From the NCBI GenBank assembly GCA_017303755.1, contig JAFLBS010000002.1:186001-250000 (forward strand): a DNA stretch of 64,000 nucleotides. The letters run 5' to 3'. The notes below the pieces were generated by a model that worked only from the letters and a program-made list of their open reading frames with translations, made no database searches and was not told the DNA's origin. A program made the position numbers and the translations under genes. This document shows, one piece after another, positions 9,452 through 16,114 of this stretch; the first letter of the stretch is position 1, and every line of letters begins with the position of its first letter. Source of the stretch: Flavobacteriales bacterium. Lineage in GTDB: Bacteria; Bacteroidota; Bacteroidia; Flavobacteriales; Flavobacteriaceae.

Positions 9452-9485
9452 AAGCCCGAAGACATTTAGTTTCGGGCTTTTTTTA
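9452..9485 (+). terminator. Strong terminator after the 27-aa ORF
   Basis: Perfect 9-bp arms AAGCCCGAA / TTCGGGCTT with a 10-nt loop, followed by seven T. It lies about 110 bp before the 248-aa gene and would isolate the small ORF from the downstream repair genes, or act as an attenuator if read-through is controlled. Confidence 0.85.
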
Positions 9486-9552
9486 TTCTAGACACTTCAA
9501 AAATTTCCCGACAACCGACTGATTATTTATTCCTAATGGGATAAAAGACTTT

Positions 9553-9571
9553 ATTCAACAATGTGTTGAAT
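9553..9571. promoter_or_regulatory. Inverted repeat upstream of the RNA repair locus
   Basis: Perfect 8-bp inverted repeat ATTCAACA-ATG-TGTTGAAT ending 24 bp before the start codon at 9596. It could be a repressor or activator operator, or an mRNA hairpin near the ribosome binding site. The role is not established. Confidence 0.4.
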
Positions 9572-9595
9572 GAATAATTAGTAACTTTTTTTAAA

Positions 9596-10342
9596 ATGGA
9601 CAATGATAACTTGACCGATTACCTTTCGAGTAGTCGTTTCAAAGATTCAAGAAGAAAAAAAAGGGTAGTAAAAAGCGATTTCAATAAACAGTTAATCCAA
9701 ATTCGTAAAAGAGAACAAATCATTTGGGATGCTATTCGCGATTTGCCGTTAGTTCCACTTGAAAAGCCTTATCAACAAGGTTGGGTTCGATTTTTTGTTG
9801 TCAGAGATGATGTCATGCGATCTAAAGATGGCGAGTTTTTCCGGGAGTTATTGGAAAAAATCAATACTTACATGTATTCCAACACAAAATCATTTGTCAG
9901 CAGGAGAAAGCAAAAAAGAAGCCAAATCCAACATTTGAGAGAACAGTTTTTATATGCGATTCCACTAAGTCAATGGAATTCAAATGAATTAAAATTATCG
10001 GATAAAGAGAAATCACATTTTACATTAACCGAAAAGTGGTCAAATTGTTTTAAAAGATATGTAATTAGTTACAAGTTTAACGAGCCTTGGCGCTATGTTT
10101 TACGGATTCGGCCTTATTGGGTTACTCATCAGAAAGCACTAAATACAGAGTTAGAAAGTGAGTCAGCTCGACTAGAGAATTACATTATCAACAACGATTT
10201 ACGACACAAAATGACAAAAATTAAACACGGTTCGGCAAATTATAAGTACAAAGAAGAAATTATAAGAATAAAATATGTCAACTCAATTAAAAACAAAAAT
10301 GTAAATGCATTATACCAAATGTATTTAGATGAAAAAATATAA
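9596..10342 (+). CDS. Unknown basic protein, first gene of the RtcB-PrfH locus
   Basis: A 248-residue protein that I do not recognise. It is very rich in Lys and Arg throughout (SRRKKRVVKS near residue 18, SRRKQKRSQIQHLREQ near residue 103), has several Trp/Tyr-containing segments (PWRYVLRIRPYW near 165) and no signal peptide or membrane segment. The charge pattern would suit RNA or ribosome binding. Its stop is followed after three bases by the RtcB start codon, so the two are almost certainly cotranscribed and probably translationally coupled. Possible roles are an RNA-recognition partner, a structural adaptor or a regulator of the repair ligase, all inferred from position and charge only. 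Confidence 0.8.
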   Translation: MDNDNLTDYLSSSRFKDSRRKKRVVKSDFNKQLIQIRKREQIIWDAIRDLPLVPLEKPYQQGWVRFFVVRDDVMRSKDGEFFRELLEKINTYMYSNTKSFVSRRKQKRSQIQHLREQFLYAIPLSQWNSNELKLSDKEKSHFTLTEKWSNCFKRYVISYKFNEPWRYVLRIRPYWVTHQKALNTELESESARLENYIINNDLRHKMTKIKHGSANYKYKEEIIRIKYVNSIKNKNVNALYQMYLDEKI

Positions 10343-10345
10343 ATC

Positions 10346-11737
10346 ATGGGAAATAAATTATCAGGAAAAGACCTAATCAAATTGGGCTTTCCCAAAAATA
10401 ATTCAATCAATATCGCCTTAGGGCAAATTAATAGGTATCGCAAAAAAGAGAAAAAAGAATCGATTCTAACCGAAGCCAAAGAAGTATTGCTCGCTCCCGA
10501 AAAGTTCAAAATGCACGGAACTTGGGGAAAAGTAGCCGAAGGTTTAGTCAACCCAGTGCAAGTCAAATTGCACCAATTAAACAACACTCGCGCACCTTTT
10601 TCCATCTTCGGAGAAAACGAAATCGACGAGCAAGCCAAATTTCAATTGTACGACGCATTGAAATTGCCTATCGCGGTTTCTGGAGCATTAATGCCCGACG
10701 CACATTCGGGTTACGGTTTGCCCATCGGCGGAGTTTTAGCAACCAACAATGCGGTGATTCCGTATGGAGTTGGTGTTGACATCGGTTGCCGAATGAGTTT
10801 GTCAGTTTTCGATTTACCAGCGTCATTCCTAAAAGGAAAAGACCATCAGTTGCAAGCGATTTTAAAAGACAATACCAAATTTGGTATGAACGAAACGCAC
10901 GCCATAAAAGCCGATCACGAAGTATTTTACCGTAACGAATTCCAAGAAATTCCAATGGTAAAACAGTTGCTCGACAAAGCGTACAAGCAATTGGGAACTT
11001 CAGGCGGCGGCAATCATTTCGTTGAATTTGGAATCGTGAAACTCGATCAAACCTTGCCCGAGTGGAAGTTACAACCTGGCGAATACATCGCGATTTTGTC
11101 GCACAGTGGTTCACGCGGATTGGGAGCCAACATCGCCAAACATTATACGTATTTGGCCACCAAACAATGTCCGCTGCCCAAAAACGTGCAACATCTGGCT
11201 TGGCTCGATTTGAACACGCACGACGGTCAAGAATACTGGTTGGCAATGAATCTAGCCGGTGATTATGCCAAAGCGTGTCACGACGACATTCATCGCAGAA
11301 TCGCTAAAGCATTAGGAAAACGAACCGTTTTTACCATCGAAAACCACCACAATTTTGCGTGGAAAGAAATGGTCAACGGCAACGAATGCATCGTGCACCG
11401 AAAAGGAGCAACTCCGGCGGCAAAAGGGCAACTCGGAATCATTCCGGGTTCAATGACCGCGCCCGGATTCATCGTCATGGGAAAAGGCAACGAAGCGAGT
11501 TTGAATTCGGCTTCACACGGCGCAGGACGGCTGTTTTCGAGAGCAAAGTGCAAGGCAAAATTCACGCAAAGTGATATCAAAAAGGTATTGAAAGACAACG
11601 ACGTACATTTAATCGGTGGCGGAATCGACGAAGCACCAATGGCATACAAAAACATTCACACAGTAATGGAATTGCAAAGCGAATTGGTAGAAGTTCTCGG
11701 CACATTCACACCCAAAATTGTACGAATGGATAAATAG
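10346..11737 (+). CDS. rtcB: RtcB family RNA ligase
   Basis: A 463-residue RNA ligase joining 2',3'-cyclic phosphate (or 3'-phosphate) ends to 5'-OH ends with GTP and Mn2+. Family motifs are intact: PDAHSGYGLPIGGV, GVDIGCRM with the metal-binding Cys148, GGGNHFVEFG, SHSGSRGLG, ENHHNFAW, RKGATPA, and SHGAGR with His391, the residue expected to be guanylylated. Its length and pairing with a prfH gene 226 bp downstream fit the RtcB2-PrfH type of module, described in other bacteria as a system for rescue and repair of ribosomes with cleaved 16S rRNA. By eye its codons are clearly more G+C-rich than those of most neighbours, which hints at different ancestry. Confidence 0.95.
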   Translation: MGNKLSGKDLIKLGFPKNNSINIALGQINRYRKKEKKESILTEAKEVLLAPEKFKMHGTWGKVAEGLVNPVQVKLHQLNNTRAPFSIFGENEIDEQAKFQLYDALKLPIAVSGALMPDAHSGYGLPIGGVLATNNAVIPYGVGVDIGCRMSLSVFDLPASFLKGKDHQLQAILKDNTKFGMNETHAIKADHEVFYRNEFQEIPMVKQLLDKAYKQLGTSGGGNHFVEFGIVKLDQTLPEWKLQPGEYIAILSHSGSRGLGANIAKHYTYLATKQCPLPKNVQHLAWLDLNTHDGQEYWLAMNLAGDYAKACHDDIHRRIAKALGKRTVFTIENHHNFAWKEMVNGNECIVHRKGATPAAKGQLGIIPGSMTAPGFIVMGKGNEASLNSASHGAGRLFSRAKCKAKFTQSDIKKVLKDNDVHLIGGGIDEAPMAYKNIHTVMELQSELVEVLGTFTPKIVRMDK

Positions 11738-11758
11738 CTATAATTTGAAATTTTGATT

Positions 11759-11866
11759 GGGGCGTTTCCCTTCGGGTAGGGCTGTTCGCTATATCTTTTG
11801 CTACAAGTTATTCTACCAATAGAATAATCGGATAAGCAAAAGGATGCCGCTTCCATCCCTAACGCA
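11759..11866. repeat. Dispersed structured intergenic element, copy 1
   Basis: Occupies most of the rtcB-prfH gap. Outer conserved flanks GGGCGTTTCCCTTCGGGTAG and CGCTTCCATCCCTAACGC enclose a stem ATCTTTTGCT / AGCAAAAGGAT. Inside that is a perfect 8-bp hairpin TTATTCTA-CCAA-TAGAATAA (11808-11827). It resembles the elements at 32927, 38822, 47919 and 53050 in flanking motifs and in having a self-complementary core. Its position inside an apparent operon could affect prfH expression. Confidence 0.65.
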
Positions 11867-11963
11867 GCAGAGCTTCTTTGAGCAATTGAAATGAAATAGA
11901 AATGAGCTATTCCATCAAAAGTAAATTAGTAAATGAGAACACGATTCTCAAAAAGTAAAAACA

Positions 11964-12659
11964 ATGGACAATAATAAACACGTCTTACAAATAACCTCCG
12001 GAAGAGGTCCAGCCGAATGTACTTGGGTAGTCGCTCAAGTGCTTAAAAAAATGGTGCAAGAAGCAGCCGATTCCAATTTAAAATCGACTGTACTGCAACA
12101 CGAAGCAGGCTCAGAAAACGGAACCGTAGAAAGTGCTTTGGTGCAAATTGAAGGGAAAAATGCCCAAACATTCGCGCAATCCTGGATCGGAACTATTCAA
12201 TGGATCGGTCAAAGTACGTTTCGAAAGTTTCACAAACGCAAAAATTGGTTCATCGGCGTTTTTGAAGTAGAACAATCAGCGACAGCTCAAATATCTGAAA
12301 AAGACATTCAGTATCAGGCAATGCGGAGTTCGGGCGCAGGTGGACAACACGTCAACAAAGTGAGTTCGGCCATACGCGCTACGCACATTCCAAGCGGAAT
12401 TTCAGTTGTGGCTATGGATTCACGTTCGCAGCATCAAAACAAAAAGTTGGCTACCGAACGATTGCTTCAAAAACTAGAGCAAAATCAAGTAGAACAACTC
12501 AAAAATGAGTTTCAAACTACCTGGACGAACCAATTGCAAATTCAAAGAGGAAATCCGATTCGGGTATTTCAAGGAACGGATTTTAAAAAAGAAAAAATTA
12601 GTAAAAACAACAAATCGGAACGACAGAAAGCCAAAAACGAAATCAGAAAAGAAATCTGA
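11964..12659 (+). CDS. prfH: Peptide chain release factor homologue PrfH
   Basis: A 231-residue class I release-factor homologue containing the peptidyl-tRNA hydrolysis motif GAGGQHVNKVSSAIR with GGQ at residues 126-128, and a basic C-terminal tail (KNNKSERQKAKNEIRKEI). It lacks the large N-terminal codon-recognition part of RF1/RF2, as expected for PrfH (usual length about 200-230). PrfH proteins release nascent chains from damaged ribosomes; next to rtcB this suggests a rescue-then-repair pair. It lies downstream of rtcB with a repeat element between them, so it may be read from the same transcript or from its own promoter. Confidence 0.95.
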   Translation: MDNNKHVLQITSGRGPAECTWVVAQVLKKMVQEAADSNLKSTVLQHEAGSENGTVESALVQIEGKNAQTFAQSWIGTIQWIGQSTFRKFHKRKNWFIGVFEVEQSATAQISEKDIQYQAMRSSGAGGQHVNKVSSAIRATHIPSGISVVAMDSRSQHQNKKLATERLLQKLEQNQVEQLKNEFQTTWTNQLQIQRGNPIRVFQGTDFKKEKISKNNKSERQKAKNEIRKEI

Positions 12660-12696
12660 AATGGTTTTTCCCATCCGATTGTAAAAGAACAACAAA

Positions 12697-13233
12697 ATGA
12701 AAACTGTAGATAAATATTTATTTCAAGCCTTGGACAACTATCCATTCAACTTAGAAGAAACAGTTGAATCATTGGATTATGCCTTGTCGTACGACGATAA
12801 AAACACTATGGCGTTGTGTTTGTATGCGCGAGTGTACGCCGAACAATTGTTGAATTATGAAGAAGCCAAAAGCCTTTTCGAAAAAGCGATTGGCATCAAC
12901 ATCAACGCTATTGAAGTCTATCCGTTTTACATTCAAACTCTTTTATTAAATGAGGATTGGGATGAAGCCGAAAAAGTAATCGACTTTGCTGTAACCATCA
13001 AAGGAATCAACAAAGTGGAAATTCTTTTGAAGCGAGTTTTACTTTTAGAATTAAAAAGAGAATTCAAAAAAGCACAAAAAACCATCAAAGAAATCAAGTT
13101 GCTTTTAATTGATTCGGATTACAACTATTTAATAGAAGAAACTGAAAGAAGGTTGAATGAAAAACTCGGCAAGAAATCAGACGATAACGATTCGCCCAAG
13201 AAAAAGAAGTCCAAAAAAAAGAGCAGTAAATAA
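12697..13233 (+). CDS. TPR repeat protein with lysine-rich tail
   Basis: A 178-residue soluble protein made of tetratricopeptide-like helical pairs (LCLYARVYAEQLLNYEEAKSLFEKAIGI near residue 40, then NEDWDEAEKVIDFAVTI) and a C-terminal tail of almost pure Lys and Ser (PKKKKSKKKSSK). It begins 37 bp after prfH on the same strand, so it may belong to the repair operon; TPRs mediate protein contacts and the tail may bind nucleic acid. A specific role is not known. Its last codons form part of the terminator hairpin. Confidence 0.75.
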   Translation: MKTVDKYLFQALDNYPFNLEETVESLDYALSYDDKNTMALCLYARVYAEQLLNYEEAKSLFEKAIGININAIEVYPFYIQTLLLNEDWDEAEKVIDFAVTIKGINKVEILLKRVLLLELKREFKKAQKTIKEIKLLLIDSDYNYLIEETERRLNEKLGKKSDDNDSPKKKKSKKKSSK

Positions 13234-13247
13234 ACTGCTCTTTTTGC
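13217..13247 (+). terminator. Terminator overlapping the TPR gene stop codon
   Basis: Arms GAGCAGT / ACTGCTC with A-run before and T-run after; the loop contains the stop codon. It is likely bidirectional, also ending the convergent gene at 13264. Confidence 0.85.
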
Positions 13248-13263
13248 TTTTATGTAGTTTTGA

Positions 13264-14544
13264 TTAATCAGTAAACACATTAAACCCATTGTTTATCAAG
13301 GTTTGTTTGTCTATTATTCCTTGCCCTGTTGGTGGCGCTGGCGGGTTTTGGTTTAAATCAATTTGGACAGAACTCGATAGCGGTTCAAAAGGGATAAATT
13401 TGCTCAAGATGCTATTAACCTGATTGGATGGTAATGCATTTCCCGAAAAATCATAACCATTTGAAACATTCATCTCCGTACTTGTTTGATTGGCTAACAT
13501 TATATTATTCAGTAAAGGGTTTTCAGTTATAATAAGGGGTATATTGTAAAATTGTAGTAATCCTAAAGATATAATAGGTAAAATGGCATTCTGCTGAATA
13601 GTGATAGAAGAATTAGCAGTAGCGCTTGTCAAAGCAGGCATTTCGATTGATGTTAGTAGGTTGTTATATGATATATTAAATTCAACACCTATTAGTTGGG
13701 TAAGTACAGGGAAATTAACAGACACTAAGTTAGGCATCAATCCTAATGAAAAACTACAATTACTATCTTTTCCAATTCGAGTCAATGATGGGAAATTTAT
13801 ATTTGTAAGAGCATCATTGTTGTCCATAGCCATGTAAGTGCCTATATAAGAAAGGGAATCAAAATTAATTGTAGAAAGTACAGGGTTGTTTCCAATGAGC
13901 ATTGTTTCGTACACTTTTGTAAGGTTTCCTAAATTTATACTTGTTAATGAAGAATTATTATAGATTTCAACCCTTACCATGGTCTTTAATGCGCTCAAAT
14001 CTAGTGCAGTTATATAGGGATTATTTTGTATATAAATATTTTCGGTGTTGGGTCCGGCTTCCTCCGCAATTTGCGCATCAACTTCTGCCTGAGTAGCTTC
14101 TTCGGAAATATAAATTGATGTCTTTCCTAAATTTTTACTTTTTTGAGCATACAACGCATAAGGTACACTCAACAATTGACTCGTTCCTACCACATCATAA
14201 TTACTTCCGCCGTTAGGATCAGTCTCTGTTTTTATAAAAAAGATTCCTGTCGACCAGTCAATTCCTGCAAAAGTTCCTGTTATCGGAGTTCCACCACCAA
14301 TTTCAATACTCAACAATCCATTTTCGTTGGTAGTATTCGTCATGGTTTCGCTGTAAACCACTGTTCCGGATGGTGAATCTTTGAGAATGCTAATGCGTAA
14401 TCCGATGGGTGAATTGGCAACCAAATCACCAGTGTTATTGCGGATTACCGATTGATAACTCATCTTTTGCGGAGCTTGTGCTACTGCTAAAAACGTAAAA
14501 ATTAGTGCTACAACTGTTAAGTAATTTCTAAATCTATTTTTCAT
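13264..14544 (-). CDS. Secreted leucine-rich/receptor L-like protein
   Basis: A 426-residue secreted protein. A signal peptide (MKNRFRNYLTVVALIFTFLAVAQ) is followed by an N-terminal region (APQKMSYQSVIRNNTGDLV, then SVPYALYAQKS) typical of many Bacteroidota surface proteins. The central and C-terminal part has about ten irregular leucine-rich segments (LTSINLGNLTKV, LTNINFPSLTRIG, LTSIEMPALTSA) like receptor L or BspA-type repeats. No T9SS sorting domain is visible, so its export beyond the periplasm is unclear. It begins 2 bp after the stop of the T9SS-tailed gene at 14547, forming an operon with it. Confidence 0.75.
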   Translation of the reverse strand: MKNRFRNYLTVVALIFTFLAVAQAPQKMSYQSVIRNNTGDLVANSPIGLRISILKDSPSGTVVYSETMTNTTNENGLLSIEIGGGTPITGTFAGIDWSTGIFFIKTETDPNGGSNYDVVGTSQLLSVPYALYAQKSKNLGKTSIYISEEATQAEVDAQIAEEAGPNTENIYIQNNPYITALDLSALKTMVRVEIYNNSSLTSINLGNLTKVYETMLIGNNPVLSTINFDSLSYIGTYMAMDNNDALTNINFPSLTRIGKDSNCSFSLGLMPNLVSVNFPVLTQLIGVEFNISYNNLLTSIEMPALTSATANSSITIQQNAILPIISLGLLQFYNIPLIITENPLLNNIMLANQTSTEMNVSNGYDFSGNALPSNQVNSILSKFIPFEPLSSSVQIDLNQNPPAPPTGQGIIDKQTLINNGFNVFTD

Positions 14545-14546
14545 TG

Positions 14547-15014
14547 CTATTTTTTCAAAATTTTAAACGATTTTATTGTTCCATCATTGGAGATTACATT
14601 CAAAAAATAAACGCCTTTTGGATTGTTTTCCATTGAAAAGGTGGTTTCCAAGTTGGTTATTTTTTGCAAACCATACACTATTTTTCCATTGATGTCATAT
14701 ACTTGATAGCTTAAGTCAGACAGGTTTTCTTGAGGTATTTTTAACGTCAATAAATTGCTTGTTGGGTTCGGATACACTACCATTACTAAAGCAATGTTTG
14801 GGTAATCTGAAGTGCCCAAAACTTGAATCTCGTAAGGTTGTTGCACGCCATCACTTACGATTGTGCCTGCTGGACTTTTATACGAAATTTGACCTATAGA
14901 ATAGCTTGCAGTGCCTGAAGTTCCAGCAGCATTTCCACCAGCTGCGACCGAACTTTTTTGAGCTTGTGTAGTAATTACAAGTAAGTTTATTAAAACAAAA
15001 AGGAGTTTGTTCAT
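14547..15014 (-). CDS. Small secreted protein with T9SS type A tail
   Basis: A 155-residue protein from the ATG at 15014: signal peptide (MNKLLFVLINLLVITTQAQ), a short Gly/Ala/Ser-rich segment (KSSVAAGGNAAGTSGTASYS, then IGQISY) and a T9SS type A sorting domain (LVMVVYPNPTSNLLTLKI to the final KSFKILKK). The downstream ATG is preferred over that at 15029 because it starts the signal peptide. Such short proteins with a 'YSIGQ' motif often precede larger surface proteins in Flavobacteriaceae; here it leads the two-gene operon with the leucine-rich gene. The role is unknown. Confidence 0.78.
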   Translation of the reverse strand: MNKLLFVLINLLVITTQAQKSSVAAGGNAAGTSGTASYSIGQISYKSPAGTIVSDGVQQPYEIQVLGTSDYPNIALVMVVYPNPTSNLLTLKIPQENLSDLSYQVYDINGKIVYGLQKITNLETTFSMENNPKGVYFLNVISNDGTIKSFKILKK

Positions 15015-15151
15015 TGGTTTCAATATCAAAAAAATATAGGCAAAGATAAGTAAAAGAGTGTTTTATATTAGTTTAAAATAATTGATCTTTTAATTGTTGC
15101 AAATAGCTAGCAACGATTTATTACTATATTTACAACACTATTTTAAATGCA

Positions 15152-16054
15152 ATGGAAGCGAACTTAATTGCCAATTTCTGGAAACGAACTCTTAATTCAA
15201 CTAATGAAACGTCAACCTGGGCGGAAGAAGTGGAGTTTTTATACAAATCGGGAATCAGTTTAGAAGTTGCAATAGCTTATTTGTATGCTGAAAAACCAAG
15301 TTTGGACCAATTTACCAATTGGATTCACCAGCAAACAAAATCCAATAGTACGTCAATTGAAAACACAGAAGACGTTTTAACAACTGAAGATTTAGCATTT
15401 TGGAATCAAAACGGTTACATAGTAGTAAAGAATGTCATTTCAAAAGAAGATTGTGAAAACACTCGAAATGCCATTTGGGAATTTTTAGCAAAAAGCATTG
15501 AAGACGAGCAATCGTGGTATACTCAACATCCAGAACAAAGCGGAATGATGGTGCATTTTTCAGATCATCCAACACTCAATGCCAATCGAAATTCACCTCG
15601 AATACAAAAAGCCTACGAGCAATTGTATCAATCAACAGCCATTTATAAAACCATTGATAAAGTCAGTTTTAATCCGCCCATCACTAAAAATTACAGTTTC
15701 AAGGGAAGCAATTTGCATTGGGATGTAAGCTTGCATTTACCGATTCCGTATCGTTTGCAAGGACTAATTTACCTTTCGGATTGCACCGAAAATGAAGGTG
15801 CTTTTCATTGCGTACCCGGTTTTCACAATGAAATAGAGCATTGGATGAAAAATCTACCTGAAAACGTCAATCCAAGAGAATACGCTTTGCAAACTCTAAA
15901 ACCCATTCCGATTGCGGGCGAAGCAGGCGATATGGTCATTTGGCATCAAGCTTTGCCGCATTGCGCCACTGCCAATTATGGAAAAATACCTCGTATGGTT
16001 CAGTATTTGACCTATTTTCCTAATGAATATAAAGAATCTGAAATTTGGATTTAG
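15152..16054 (+). CDS. Phytanoyl-CoA dioxygenase (PhyH) family protein
   Basis: A 300-residue Fe(II)/2-oxoglutarate-dependent oxygenase of the PhyH family. After an N-terminal helical region the catalytic jelly-roll starts with LAFWNQNGYIVVKNVISKED. The metal triad is visible as His189-x-Asp191 (LHWDVSL) and His270 (ALPHCATANYGK), with Arg281 (IPRMVQY) as probable 2-oxoglutarate anchor. No signal peptide is present, so it is cytosolic. It lies 60 bp upstream of a B12-type radical SAM gene on the same strand; they may act in one pathway, but the substrate is unknown. Confidence 0.88.
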   Translation: MEANLIANFWKRTLNSTNETSTWAEEVEFLYKSGISLEVAIAYLYAEKPSLDQFTNWIHQQTKSNSTSIENTEDVLTTEDLAFWNQNGYIVVKNVISKEDCENTRNAIWEFLAKSIEDEQSWYTQHPEQSGMMVHFSDHPTLNANRNSPRIQKAYEQLYQSTAIYKTIDKVSFNPPITKNYSFKGSNLHWDVSLHLPIPYRLQGLIYLSDCTENEGAFHCVPGFHNEIEHWMKNLPENVNPREYALQTLKPIPIAGEAGDMVIWHQALPHCATANYGKIPRMVQYLTYFPNEYKESEIWI

Positions 16055-16092
16055 ATTTTTAAAGTCACAAAAACTAAATTGTAAATTTACCG

Positions 16093-16100
16093 TACTTTTG
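16093..16100 (+). promoter_or_regulatory. Possible -7 element before the radical SAM gene
   Basis: TACTTTTG matches TAnnTTTG, 14 bp upstream of the TTG start codon. No TTG at the normal -33 spacing, so the promoter is only a suggestion. Confidence 0.35.
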
Positions 16101-16114
16101 CAAAAATAATCATT

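Noticed and set aside
10668..11246. 192-aa minus-strand frame inside rtcB
   Set aside because: It is opposite the conserved RtcB coding sequence, has no domain and no ribosome binding site; it results from the G+C-rich codons of rtcB.
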